A stretch of DNA of 54,618 nucleotides from an uncultured Clostridia bacterium (GTDB lineage Bacteria > Bacillota > Clostridia > Christensenellales > UBA1242): NCBI GenBank assembly GCA_934747805.1, contig CAKVHC010000006.1, positions 1 to 54,618 of the forward strand, written 5' to 3'. The position numbers were made by a program, and so were the translations under genes. The notes below the pieces were generated by a model, which was not told the DNA's origin, searched no databases, and saw only the letters and a program-made list of their open reading frames with translations. Positions 7,581-16,537 of the stretch are shown one piece after another; position 1 is the first letter of the stretch; each line of letters begins with the position of its first letter.

Positions 7581-7966
7581 TTTATCTCTCCTATTCCGAT
7601 TTTAATTAGTTCGTTCATTCGGTCATACTGCTTGGTCAAATATAAATATCCGAACAACGCTTCGAGTGCAGTCGCCATTGTGTATTCGGCAATGGTGCAA
7701 CTCTTAGGCACATTGTTTGGGCTAATGTTCCTAGCACGCATTACAATATCGTGTTCACGCTCGCTTAGTGCTGGCGTAATTTTATCAAGCGTGCGAGCCT
7801 GTGCTTTTGCACAAACATAAAGGTTGGCCAAACGATTGAGTTTGCCCGCCAAAAAGTCGTGCTTTTCAGCCAGTGCCGACCTAACAATCACGCTATACAC
7901 ACTGTCACCCACGAATGCCAACACACTGGCAGACGTGAGATAGTAATCTTTGTCCAAGTTTTCCAT
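7577..7966 (-). CDS. mrnC: Mini-ribonuclease 3 (Mini-III)
   Basis: 129 residues starting at MENLDKDYY; the open frame continues 80 codons further upstream but that part is low-complexity and passes through the promoter. It is a lone RNase III catalytic domain without a dsRNA-binding domain: ASVLAFVGDSVYSV carries the signature acidic motif and EYTMATALEALFGYLYL the second one. The family matures the ends of 23S rRNA. First gene of the operon to recR. No Shine-Dalgarno sequence precedes the ATG, and the -10 box ends 8 bp before it, suggesting a leaderless message. Confidence 0.92.
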   Translation of the reverse strand: MENLDKDYYLTSASVLAFVGDSVYSVIVRSALAEKHDFLAGKLNRLANLYVCAKAQARTLDKITPALSEREHDIVMRARNISPNNVPKSCTIAEYTMATALEALFGYLYLTKQYDRMNELIKIGIGEIK

Positions 7967-7974
7967 ATATACTA

Positions 7975-8003
7975 AGTTTAACACAATAATACTAAATTGT
8001 AAA
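7975..8003 (-). promoter_or_regulatory. Promoter of the mrnC-recR operon, probably leaderless
   Basis: Minus-strand TTTACA (7998-8003), 17-bp spacer, TAAACT (7975-7980), then 8 bp to the ATG at 7966. The -10 box is only a moderate match. Transcription would begin within about 1-2 nt of the start codon. Confidence 0.5.
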
Positions 8004-8056
8004 GGTAATATTTTCGCAATATTGTTAAGAAAATGAAAAAAAATTGTAATATTCTT

Positions 8057-8086
8057 TTGACAAAACATTTTCGTTTGTGAGAAAAT
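8057..8086 (+). promoter_or_regulatory. Promoter of the coiled-coil membrane protein gene
   Basis: TTGACA (8057-8062), 18-bp spacer, GAAAAT (8081-8086), followed by an AAAGGAG ribosome site at 8098-8104. Divergent from the mrnC promoter. Confidence 0.6.
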
Positions 8087-8111
8087 AAACTTGAACGAAA
8101 GGAGCAAACAC

Positions 8112-9143
8112 GTGAATATACTACAAGAGTTGCATCTAGCGGATGTCCAACTGAAAAAATCTATCATACAAAGAATTATCATTTTTATACTGCTCATTGC
8201 ATTCATTGTGTTTGCAGAATGGTTCTTCTATTGGTACGTTTGCCAAGCCATTACAGACAATTCATCACAACTCATTCACCCAAGCACTAGCGCCGTGTCG
8301 TACTACAAGAAAGTAGATGACGATAACTACACTTGCTTTTTCAAAATAGGTGGCAAATGGGTAAGATATGTGCATGTATCCGAGTCTATGGTATCGCAAA
8401 TTCAGACTGAATATGATGCCAGTAACAATAGTGATTTGTTCGTCAACAAAATCGCCAGTCCGTTCGACATTGGTCTGATTAATGGCGTGCACAAAACCGT
8501 TTACATGATTGTATTGGGTGGCGGAATGGCTCTCATACTTGAACCAGTACTTAGACGCAGACAAAATCGCCGTGAGGTACTCACATTCTGTGAAATGTAT
8601 CACATGGATGAAAACAGTGAAGAATTTGATCAAGGCACATTAGAAACAATCAGCGAATATCAGAAGTTGTGCCGCAGCAAAGAATTGACTCAACAAGAAA
8701 AAATGAACAAATTATTCTTGTCTGAGCGTTTGGTTTTGCCAGAGAAAGCCAAAGCTCGTGAAAAGAGATTTGCCATTCAAACACTCAAAGCAAAGCGTAA
8801 AGCCGAGCTTGAAGCTATCAAAGAAGATAACCTTATTCAACAAGAACGCTTGGAACGACTCAAACAAGAAAAAGCGGAAAAAGAACGCAACGAGAACAAC
8901 GCTCGTATCAAACGTGAAAAAGCTAAGAAAAACAACGCCAAGCAGACCTATCTTGACGAACGTAGACGTCTTGACGAGATTATGTTGGTGACAAAGAAAG
9001 ACACCATTCCTCAAATCAAGCCTGATATGACTCCTGACGAAATTGCCGAAGTGAAACGCCTGCAACAAGAAGAGAAAGTTCGTATCAGTGAAAAACGTCA
9101 ACTTATTCGTCATATGCGTAAACAATCCAGCTTTATGAAATAG
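8112..9143 (+). CDS. Two-pass membrane protein with cytoplasmic coiled coil, unknown
   Basis: 343 residues. I place the start at GTG 8112, seven nt after AAAGGAG; a TTG at 8091 would lie upstream of the ribosome site. A hydrophobic segment (about 17-42) is followed by an extracytoplasmic loop of roughly 90 residues with a beta-like YTCFFKIGGKWVRYV section, then a second hydrophobic segment (about 133-153, VYMIVLGGGMALILEPVL) and about 190 highly charged residues. The latter contain a long Lys/Glu/Arg/Gln coiled coil (about 215-300). Not recognised as any named family. The topology suggests an inner-membrane protein with a long cytoplasmic arm. Ends at a strong terminator shared with addA. Confidence 0.6.
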   Translation: MNILQELHLADVQLKKSIIQRIIIFILLIAFIVFAEWFFYWYVCQAITDNSSQLIHPSTSAVSYYKKVDDDNYTCFFKIGGKWVRYVHVSESMVSQIQTEYDASNNSDLFVNKIASPFDIGLINGVHKTVYMIVLGGGMALILEPVLRRRQNRREVLTFCEMYHMDENSEEFDQGTLETISEYQKLCRSKELTQQEKMNKLFLSERLVLPEKAKAREKRFAIQTLKAKRKAELEAIKEDNLIQQERLERLKQEKAEKERNENNARIKREKAKKNNAKQTYLDERRRLDEIMLVTKKDTIPQIKPDMTPDEIAEVKRLQQEEKVRISEKRQLIRHMRKQSSFMK

Positions 9144-9149
9144 GAATAA

Positions 9150-9176
9150 AAAAAGAACTCAAATGAGTTCTTTTTA
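9150..9176. terminator. Bidirectional terminator between the 8112 gene and addA
   Basis: Stem AGAACTC/GAGTTCT (9154-9160, 9165-9171), A-run left and T-run right. Serves both convergent genes. Confidence 0.85.
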
Positions 9177-12100
9177 TTTTATCTCAATTAGTTTTTGCAA
9201 TTTAATTGAATAAATATATTTCGCCACAACACGTTTTTTAAAAGCACTTTCACATGCCCGAGCATACAACTCTAGTTGCGGAGTGTATCTAGCCTTTAAA
9301 GTGGTCTCATTGGCAGATGATAGTTTGTAGTCAACTACTATCATGCCAGTAGGCGTTTCAATGATTAAGTCGACCACGCCTTGCACAAGCACGTTGTCTG
9401 ATGCGGTGCTTGTGGTGTAAATGCTGTTATATGGAACACACATCATAAATTGTGCTTCTTTTTTTAGCGTACAGTCAGACGTAAATAGAGGACTTAGGGT
9501 GTCGTACGTACGGTCAAGCAATGTCACATCAATATCGGCGTGTGTTCTTGCGAACTCGCTAAAAGCGGTGTGTGATTTTGCTTTGTCCGTCGACAAACCC
9601 AACTGTAATGCCCTATGATAGAGCGTGCCGAGATTGGTGTCTTCCGCACCCGTCCCAATGCTTTCTCTTGTATACATTTTGGTCGGCACATAGGCATCTT
9701 CGGCGAGAGTCTTTGTCACTTGCGTTATGCTGTTTTTAAGACTTATTTGCTCTCTCACGCCGTTGTACTTAAAGGCAATGTTTTGCCCTATGTTCGTTAT
9801 GTCTATATCTTTAAAATTGTTCTTCTCGTCCGGCTCGTCGAAACAAATTTCGCTCGGCAAAACGAAATGCACAACAGCGTTAGCAAGTGTTAAATCCGAC
9901 TGCGCAGTCAAATCGACGTCCAGACCATATGCAATGTTGGCAAAATAGCTATTGCAATCGGCTAGTGCTTTAGGCTGCAAATCTTTTTCATTAACTTGTG
10001 CCACCAAATACAGCTGGTTCTGTGCACGTGTCATTGCAACATACAGCAAACGTTGTTCTTCGCTGGCTTCTTTGTCTAAGGTTGCCATTTCACATAGTCT
10101 TCTTTCAAGCGTTGGACTTATGGTGCGGGTGTCAATATCGTGATAGTCTAGTCCTAATCCATATTGAACGTTGCAAATCACTTTACTTTTTGTGCTTTGT
10201 GTGGAATACGATGCACCGCATTCGATTAAGAATACGATTGGATATTCCAAACCCTTACTCTTGTGGATTGTTTGAATCGTTATGCTATTTGCACTGGTCG
10301 AAATTGTGGAATTATGTTTCTTGTTTACGTCTTGGTCTAATGTGAGCAGATAATCTGCAAGCGATTTCGAGTTTTCATCTTCACTGATTGACGCCAAAAA
10401 GTCTTGTACAGCCGATATCTCTTCCATTCCATTTTCGCAATTGGATATGTAATTGTATAGGCCATATTTATACAGCAAACTTTCAAACACGCCTTTGATA
10501 GATTTGTTGAGTAAATCATATCTCAGATTTTCCACGTTTCTAGCAAATGTGGATATTTTGATTGCGAGTTTATCGTCGTTTGAATAGGCTCGCATTTTAT
10601 CCACAAAAGTGTCTCCCTTTTCGCTTGCGACTACGCTTAGCTCTTGGAAATTAAATCCACCGTACGACAACATCGCACTCACATAATCATTATCCGCTGT
10701 GGAGTAATTTACAATCCTTGCCAGTGACAAAAGTATTTGAATGCCTTCACTCGAGCCTACGTCTATGTTTTGTTCAACCGTGACTGGCAGTTGATTCGCC
10801 TTGAGTTCTTCGATAAGGTCACGCACTTTTGCTGAAGCAAGCTGACGTGACAAAATGCTTATATCCTTATACTCCACCTTACGCATTTTTTTCGCTTTAG
10901 TGTCATAGATGTCTGTATTGATAAGCGAGCTGATTTTGTTAGCCACAAATTTAGACATTTTCAACGACTCGGTGAGCCTGTTGTTACGGTCTACATCGTC
11001 ACGCACAGAATACACTGGCAAACTCTCCGCAAATTCTCGTTTCTGTTTTTCGGCAACTATTATATCCAGTTCAACATTCGTTTGACTAACAATGTCATCT
11101 CGCATTGGCTCGAATTCGCTATTGCCTTTGTATGCAATTCCGCTGTTTTCTTGCGTCATAATTTTATTGAAAATCTGATTCACAAAATTAAGTATTTTTG
11201 GGTTGGTTCGATAGTTTACATTCATCTGCTCAGCCACGCCCAAATCGGCATTATTTTTGTAGTCATTAAACAAGCCAACAAACTGCTCTGGATTAGCGAA
11301 TCTGAATCCATAAATCGACTGCTTGACATCGCCCACCAAAAACAAATTTTTGCCGTTGGAAATAAGTTCAACTATTCGTCCTTGCACACTGTTAACATCT
11401 TGAAATTCGTCCACAAAAATATATTTATAATTTTGCCTTAATTCATTTGCAATTTCTTCATTTTTTAATAATTGCAACATTTTTAATTCTAGATCATTAA
11501 AATCTAAAACATTGAATTTTTGCTTGTTTTTTTCAAAATTTTCGCTAAATTTACGTACAAATTCTGTAAAATATGAAATTATTTCAATTATTTCATTTTT
11601 TTCTTCATCGTTTAACGATTTTATTTCCACATATTTTTTTACAAAATATTTTTTAATATTATCTAAAATATTTTGAAATTGCACATAATCTGCAATCTCT
11701 TTCGCATCTCTAATTCTTTGAAAATTAAACTCTGCCAAAGCCTGCAAATGCAATATCAAAATATCCCAATCATTGACCGAATTAATTGACTGCAAAACGG
11801 TGATCATTTTGTCACGCATTGAGTTCAATTTCTCGTGCGATTCAAGGTTAAGTTTTGACAAACTAACAGCGTAGTTGTTGGCAGTGATTTTGGCAATATT
11901 TATCAGCTCGTTCTTAGCAATTGTGTCATCTTTATAAAACTGTTCGCTTTTAAGCAAAAATTCGTCACGATTGTCAAGACTCACAACAAAATCATACACG
12001 CTTTCCACATTGTCAAACAACACGCTCATATCACGTCTGTTGTTGCCAAAAATTTGCAAAAGACGCTGCAAAGCGACCGTATCAAATTCTTGTGCAGTTT

Positions 12101-12524
12101 GAGTCAGTGCTTGGTTCCTAAAATAGCGGTCACGTGCACCCTCGATAACGTTCACATTGGCATTGACTCCGAGTGCATAAAAATACTTTTTTATTGTACG
12201 CAGACAGATTGCGTGAATTGTTCCAATGCTCGCACTGATCAGCCCATCCTTAACGGCATTCATTTTGTCCACTTCTTCAGGGTGCAATCGTGCATAATTC
12301 TCAACATTGGCATTCAAACGTGACTTCATCTCATCCGCAGCCGCAATAGTAAAGGTAACCACCATAATTTCGCTTGGCAAGACCTGACCGCTAGTCAGCA
12401 AGTCTGTAATCTTTTGCACCATAATGGTTGTTTTGCCGCTGCCTGCCGATGCACTAACCAATTCGTTCAACGATTTGGGCGACAAAATCTTTTGCTGACT
12501 TTCGTGATATTTCATCTCAGCCAT
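9174..12524 (-). CDS. addA: ATP-dependent helicase/nuclease subunit A (AddA)
   Basis: 1116 residues. With AddB it resects double-strand breaks for RecA-dependent repair. UvrD/Rep-type helicase motifs are present: Walker A SASAGSGKTT (24-33), Walker B IFVDEFQDVN, LVGDVKQSIYGFR, VNYRTNP, TIHKSKGLEYPIVFL and LLYVAMTRA. The C-terminal RecB-like nuclease has GVVDLIIE and VVDYKLS with the catalytic Asp and DxK. It overlaps addB by one base (TAATG). The stretch at about 11400-11720, which encodes the Walker B region, is far more A+T-rich than the gene on either side. Confidence 0.97.
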   Translation of the reverse strand: MAEMKYHESQQKILSPKSLNELVSASAGSGKTTIMVQKITDLLTSGQVLPSEIMVVTFTIAAADEMKSRLNANVENYARLHPEEVDKMNAVKDGLISASIGTIHAICLRTIKKYFYALGVNANVNVIEGARDRYFRNQALTQTAQEFDTVALQRLLQIFGNNRRDMSVLFDNVESVYDFVVSLDNRDEFLLKSEQFYKDDTIAKNELINIAKITANNYAVSLSKLNLESHEKLNSMRDKMITVLQSINSVNDWDILILHLQALAEFNFQRIRDAKEIADYVQFQNILDNIKKYFVKKYVEIKSLNDEEKNEIIEIISYFTEFVRKFSENFEKNKQKFNVLDFNDLELKMLQLLKNEEIANELRQNYKYIFVDEFQDVNSVQGRIVELISNGKNLFLVGDVKQSIYGFRFANPEQFVGLFNDYKNNADLGVAEQMNVNYRTNPKILNFVNQIFNKIMTQENSGIAYKGNSEFEPMRDDIVSQTNVELDIIVAEKQKREFAESLPVYSVRDDVDRNNRLTESLKMSKFVANKISSLINTDIYDTKAKKMRKVEYKDISILSRQLASAKVRDLIEELKANQLPVTVEQNIDVGSSEGIQILLSLARIVNYSTADNDYVSAMLSYGGFNFQELSVVASEKGDTFVDKMRAYSNDDKLAIKISTFARNVENLRYDLLNKSIKGVFESLLYKYGLYNYISNCENGMEEISAVQDFLASISEDENSKSLADYLLTLDQDVNKKHNSTISTSANSITIQTIHKSKGLEYPIVFLIECGASYSTQSTKSKVICNVQYGLGLDYHDIDTRTISPTLERRLCEMATLDKEASEEQRLLYVAMTRAQNQLYLVAQVNEKDLQPKALADCNSYFANIAYGLDVDLTAQSDLTLANAVVHFVLPSEICFDEPDEKNNFKDIDITNIGQNIAFKYNGVREQISLKNSITQVTKTLAEDAYVPTKMYTRESIGTGAEDTNLGTLYHRALQLGLSTDKAKSHTAFSEFARTHADIDVTLLDRTYDTLSPLFTSDCTLKKEAQFMMCVPYNSIYTTSTASDNVLVQGVVDLIIETPTGMIVVDYKLSSANETTLKARYTPQLELYARACESAFKKRVVAKYIYSIKLQKLIEIK

Positions 12525-15500
12525 TAGTCCACCTCCAAATTAGTCTTCGCATTGATACTGTGCGTCATCTGTCTTGGCAAAATGCCACGTCCATTCACAC
12601 GGCATATGGCGATATATGGACAACTCTCGCACGCTTTTTCCATTGGTGACGGAGTAATATTTCCGTCTGCAATCTGCTCGACAGCCTTTTGGCTGACCCT
12701 AACTGAATAATCTATAAGTCCATTCAACTTAGCAGATGTAATGGCATGTGCATCATTGGCTGCCACGACAATTTCACCCGTGTCACGAGATTTAGCCGGC
12801 GTAACCCTTATTGGAATGATCTTACTTTTGTAATCATTGTCCACAATGTGCCTATCCATTGCCATGATATTTGATGAGCGTAAATCATACAAGCCTTCAA
12901 GCATTGCCTTTTTGTCACCAGAAAAATCACTGCGTACTGGCATGTAAAACAGACCTGCACAATCATAATGGAGTTTTAGTTTTTCGCTGAGATAGATGCC
13001 TGCCAACTTAGCGTACAAAAACAACTGAACTTTTTGACCATAATACAGATCCTTAAAGTGCGTTGTAGTACGTTTGCCTGTTTTGTAGTCTATAATGCGG
13101 AAGGTGTTCTCGAAAGTGTCAATTCGGTCAATCTTGCCAAACAAATCGACAATCTTGCCATTAGCATTAAAGTCAATCTTTGCATTAGATTGCTTGCATT
13201 CAACAAATTTTGTTTCAAAATCGCTATTATTATCTATAAATTCGCACTTTTTCAAAAATCTTAATGCTTCATTTTTCAGTTCATTCAAAAGTGGTCGATT
13301 CTTGGCATTTAAAAGTTGGTTATGTCCCTCATCCAAGAAATAATCGTCAAACGCCTTGTCCACCACTTGTTTATCGTTAAGTAGTTTATATCTAAATCTG
13401 TATTCTGCCACCTGGTGCAAAATGTTTCCGACATCGAACGCCTGCAAATCCACTTTTTCTTCGTCCTTTAGTCGCAACATATATCTTGCATAATGTTGGA
13501 ACGGACAGCGGAAATATGTTTCCAGTTGAGAAGCGGAAATCGTGTCATTTTTAAACACGACGTCATTCGGCACAACTGCAAATTGGCAAATATCTTGCTT
13601 GCCAATAAGTGCTTGAATCTTGTTGTATAGTGCAGGATATTTTTGTTTGTTTGAAAAGTTGGTCAAGAAAATCGAAGCATCCAACTTAGCGTTAGGTGCG
13701 ATAGTTCGATAGTCGCCATTCACCGCTCGTCTTTCTATGTCTGCAAAATTAAAGAGCAGGCACGGACGACGTTCGCCGCCTATAACACATTCAAACTTGT
13801 CCACAAATTCTTTGCTAAGTGGACTAATAAAATCAAGTTTGGACTCGTGGTTAGTAATTACAAGTCGAGTATTGAATAAATGCGCCAAATTGAACATTTT
13901 AAAACGAGCCAACATATTGATATGACTAATGCTTGGTGCAAGATCGTGCGACATATTCAGTTTGGCAATTTCATCGTCTGTCACGACGCCGTTATCAAGG
14001 TTATAATGTGGAGCGGTTGATTGGTTGCAATTGAGCACAAACATATAGTCTTTTTTCGTAAAACTTGCATCAGCATCCGTAACCAAAATTGTGTCCAAAG
14101 AAATTGGCAAAGGCATAATCTCGACACCTGCCGAACACACCTTGAAACAATCCAAAAATTCTTGCACACTTTGAATATCACAAAACTTGATTAAATCGTC
14201 AAAAACTTTATTAATTTTATCTACTATTTGATCGGTGATTTTTAATTGATATAAATCACCATTTTTTAAATAATATTCTTTTAAAATATTTTGTGTATTT
14301 TCAATATCACAATTTATCAAAAATTCTTTAATATTGCTTATTATGTCGTTATTTTGCAATAAAATTTGCATTTTTTTTGATATTTTTATTAAAATATTAT
14401 TTATTTTTTCGTCGTTTGAAAAATTATTTTTATTTACGTCCAAATAATATTCATTTATTTTAATAAATTTAATTATTATTTCTTTTTCATTTTCATCAAT
14501 ATTGAAATATTTATTTGACAATATTTCTATTAAATTTTTGTAGTCATTTTTTATGATAAACTGAGCCAATGTCACCACGAATTTATACAGCTCACAATCA
14601 CACAGATTTGTGGAGCAATCTATGTAGGTTTTTAGTTCAAATCTTTCTGCAAAACTAATGAGATGATTGCGATAACTATTTAGGTCAAAAATTGCCATTC
14701 CGATTTGGTCGTTTTTCACACCATTGATGTTCAATTGCCTTATTGTTCGGCAAACAAATTCGAGCTCTTCGCTCACGTTTTTTGCCACATATGTTGACAC
14801 TCCAACACCCACTGGCAAACACATTTTTTTAGCACTTGCGTTAAAAAGGTTTTGGCTCAAAATTTCACTCAAATCATTGTCACCTTCAAAGTCGGTCTCT
14901 TCGACGCCAATCTGCAAAATCTCAGCGATATTTTTAAGTCGAATTTTCATTTGACGGTTATAGATATAACCATTCTTTTCTTTGGAGTCATAACACAAAC
15001 AACACACGCTTTTTGCATGTCTAACAGTATTTTCCACAAACAGATATCCGAGTGCAGTCATATCATCAAAGCCTGCAAAGATAAAGTGCGTGTCTAATAT
15101 GTCTGGCATTAAGCCGATATTCATGTTGGCATATGTAATTATGTCGCTGGAATCCAAAAATCCGCTTGCACGTTTTGTATAATGTGAATATATTTCGCCC
15201 AACTCACGAATCTTGGTCTGCAAAAAATGATTTGGGTTGGCAAACTGCAACAGTTCGTTTGCTTCAATTCGACTTGACTTAAACTGTCCAATCGTCTTGT
15301 AAATATGGCTTGCGAACTCAATATCTCGTGCGCCAGATTTAAAGAACTCCAATTTGTCTTCACAGTCCTTAAACGCTTGATAAGTTAATAGGCTTGATGC
15401 ATCCATTCCCAAAACATGTTGTTTAGTCATTTCATCCATAAGCCCAAGACAAAGGCGGTTGAGCGTTACAACATTGATATTGAAACTGGATTCCAACCCT

Positions 15501-15655
15501 AACGCATTCATTAATTGCATTTCGCAACTGAATGAAAACTTGTCTGGCACAACAATTGTAATTTTCTCACTCAAAAAATCGTGCAACCTAATTTCTTGCA
15601 CCAATGCTGGAATAACTCTGTCAATTGACTTGATATTTACAATTCTATATTTCAT
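12524..15655 (-). CDS. addB: ATP-dependent helicase/nuclease subunit B (AddB/RexB type)
   Basis: 1043 residues. The C-terminal nuclease domain is complete: VDLFGKIDRIDT and RIIDYKTGKR hold the catalytic residues. One cysteine in YFRCPFQHYARYML and three in ACESCPYIAICR give the four ligands of the AddB iron-sulfur cluster. The N-terminus begins directly with a strand-rich segment and lacks the GxSGSGKT P-loop of Bacillus AddB, as in RexB-type subunits, so it is probably not an ATPase. A strongly AT-rich Lys/Asn/Ile stretch lies at about 14200-14560. Middle gene of walJ-addB-addA, overlapping both neighbours by one base. Confidence 0.93.
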   Translation of the reverse strand: MKYRIVNIKSIDRVIPALVQEIRLHDFLSEKITIVVPDKFSFSCEMQLMNALGLESSFNINVVTLNRLCLGLMDEMTKQHVLGMDASSLLTYQAFKDCEDKLEFFKSGARDIEFASHIYKTIGQFKSSRIEANELLQFANPNHFLQTKIRELGEIYSHYTKRASGFLDSSDIITYANMNIGLMPDILDTHFIFAGFDDMTALGYLFVENTVRHAKSVCCLCYDSKEKNGYIYNRQMKIRLKNIAEILQIGVEETDFEGDNDLSEILSQNLFNASAKKMCLPVGVGVSTYVAKNVSEELEFVCRTIRQLNINGVKNDQIGMAIFDLNSYRNHLISFAERFELKTYIDCSTNLCDCELYKFVVTLAQFIIKNDYKNLIEILSNKYFNIDENEKEIIIKFIKINEYYLDVNKNNFSNDEKINNILIKISKKMQILLQNNDIISNIKEFLINCDIENTQNILKEYYLKNGDLYQLKITDQIVDKINKVFDDLIKFCDIQSVQEFLDCFKVCSAGVEIMPLPISLDTILVTDADASFTKKDYMFVLNCNQSTAPHYNLDNGVVTDDEIAKLNMSHDLAPSISHINMLARFKMFNLAHLFNTRLVITNHESKLDFISPLSKEFVDKFECVIGGERRPCLLFNFADIERRAVNGDYRTIAPNAKLDASIFLTNFSNKQKYPALYNKIQALIGKQDICQFAVVPNDVVFKNDTISASQLETYFRCPFQHYARYMLRLKDEEKVDLQAFDVGNILHQVAEYRFRYKLLNDKQVVDKAFDDYFLDEGHNQLLNAKNRPLLNELKNEALRFLKKCEFIDNNSDFETKFVECKQSNAKIDFNANGKIVDLFGKIDRIDTFENTFRIIDYKTGKRTTTHFKDLYYGQKVQLFLYAKLAGIYLSEKLKLHYDCAGLFYMPVRSDFSGDKKAMLEGLYDLRSSNIMAMDRHIVDNDYKSKIIPIRVTPAKSRDTGEIVVAANDAHAITSAKLNGLIDYSVRVSQKAVEQIADGNITPSPMEKACESCPYIAICRVNGRGILPRQMTHSINAKTNLEVD

Positions 15656-16434
15656 TATAACTTAAACACCGTGCTTGGCCCTACTGTTTTTGCCACATCG
15701 ATCTTCACATGCACACCTTCGACAATGCCATGCGACAAAAGATAACTTTTGCTCGTGGAATATGCAATAAGTGGACTATTTGAATTCTCACTTATGTGTG
15801 AAAGCACAATCTGGCGTGTGCCAGTCATGACCAATCGTTCTATTGTTTTGGCACAGTCCATGTTGGACAAGTGTCCGTGATTCGACTTGATACGCATTTT
15901 GATTGAATATGGATATTTACACTGCATCAAGAGTTCTTCATCATAATTGCTCTCTAGATACACGAGCGGCACACCTGACAATGCCTTGATGATTCGATCG
16001 TTCATTGCACCGCAATCTGTGACGATTGCCACAGTCGATTTGTCGCTATTCACCACAAAGCCATAACAGCTGTGACTATCATGTGGCACTTCAACAGGCA
16101 ATATGTGCATATCTCCCACTTCAAAATCCTGTGTGAATGTGCGAATATAGTTTTCGTCCAGTTTGAGTTTGGCGTTTAAATACTCAATTGTCTTTGCATA
16201 TGCGTAGATTGGCACTCCATATTTTTTGACAAAACTTGAAATTCCTTTGATATGGTCATCATGTTCGTGCGAAACAATGACGGCATCTATTTCGTTTGGG
16301 TCAATGCCCAATTTTGCCAATGCCAATTCTAATGCAGGTAGGCGAATGCCGATGTCGATGAGTATCTTGCTACTAACCGTTTCGATATATGTGCAGTTGC
16401 CTTTGCTACTGCTAGCCAAACTTACCATTCTCAT
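15655..16434 (-). CDS. walJ: MBL-fold metallo-hydrolase, WalJ (YycJ) type
   Basis: 259 residues from the ATG at 16434; a second ATG at 16428 is nearly as likely, and the frame continues upstream through the promoter. The metallo-beta-lactamase motif SHEHDDHIKG gives the HxHxDH metal site; further ligands lie in VPHDSHSCYG, IVTDCG and LSHISENSN. YycJ/WalJ proteins are 5'-to-3' exonuclease-like hydrolases linked to mismatch repair and cell-wall signalling. Here it heads an operon with addB-addA rather than sitting by walRK, which supports a DNA role. No ribosome site is seen; the message is probably leaderless. Confidence 0.85.
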   Translation of the reverse strand: MRMVSLASSSKGNCTYIETVSSKILIDIGIRLPALELALAKLGIDPNEIDAVIVSHEHDDHIKGISSFVKKYGVPIYAYAKTIEYLNAKLKLDENYIRTFTQDFEVGDMHILPVEVPHDSHSCYGFVVNSDKSTVAIVTDCGAMNDRIIKALSGVPLVYLESNYDEELLMQCKYPYSIKMRIKSNHGHLSNMDCAKTIERLVMTGTRQIVLSHISENSNSPLIAYSTSKSYLLSHGIVEGVHVKIDVAKTVGPSTVFKL

Positions 16435-16440
16435 ACTCGC

Positions 16441-16469
16441 ATTATACAATATTTTGTCGTATTTGTAAA
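16441..16469 (-). promoter_or_regulatory. Promoter of walJ-addB-addA, leaderless
   Basis: Minus-strand TTTACA (16464-16469), 17-bp spacer, perfect TATAAT (16441-16446), then exactly 6 bp to the ATG at 16434. The expected transcription start coincides with the A of the start codon. Confidence 0.8.
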
Positions 16470-16490
16470 TTAAAGTTGTATAAAATTGCA

Positions 16491-16518
16491 TTGACAATAT
16501 TTTCAAATTTGCTAAAAT
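16491..16518 (+). promoter_or_regulatory. Promoter of mscL
   Basis: TTGACA (16491-16496), 16-bp spacer, TAAAAT (16513-16518); a GAAGG ribosome site follows at 16525-16529. Divergent from the walJ promoter. Confidence 0.8.
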
Positions 16519-16537
16519 ACATACGAAGGTAAATTAT

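Noticed and set aside
7967..8206. 80-codon N-terminal extension of mrnC
   Set aside because: Cys/Phe/Ile-rich, low complexity, and it runs through both divergent promoters; Mini-III homology starts at the ATG at 7966.
16435..16506. 24-codon N-terminal extension of walJ
   Set aside because: It crosses the walJ promoter and overlaps the mscL promoter; the fold starts at MVSLASSS.
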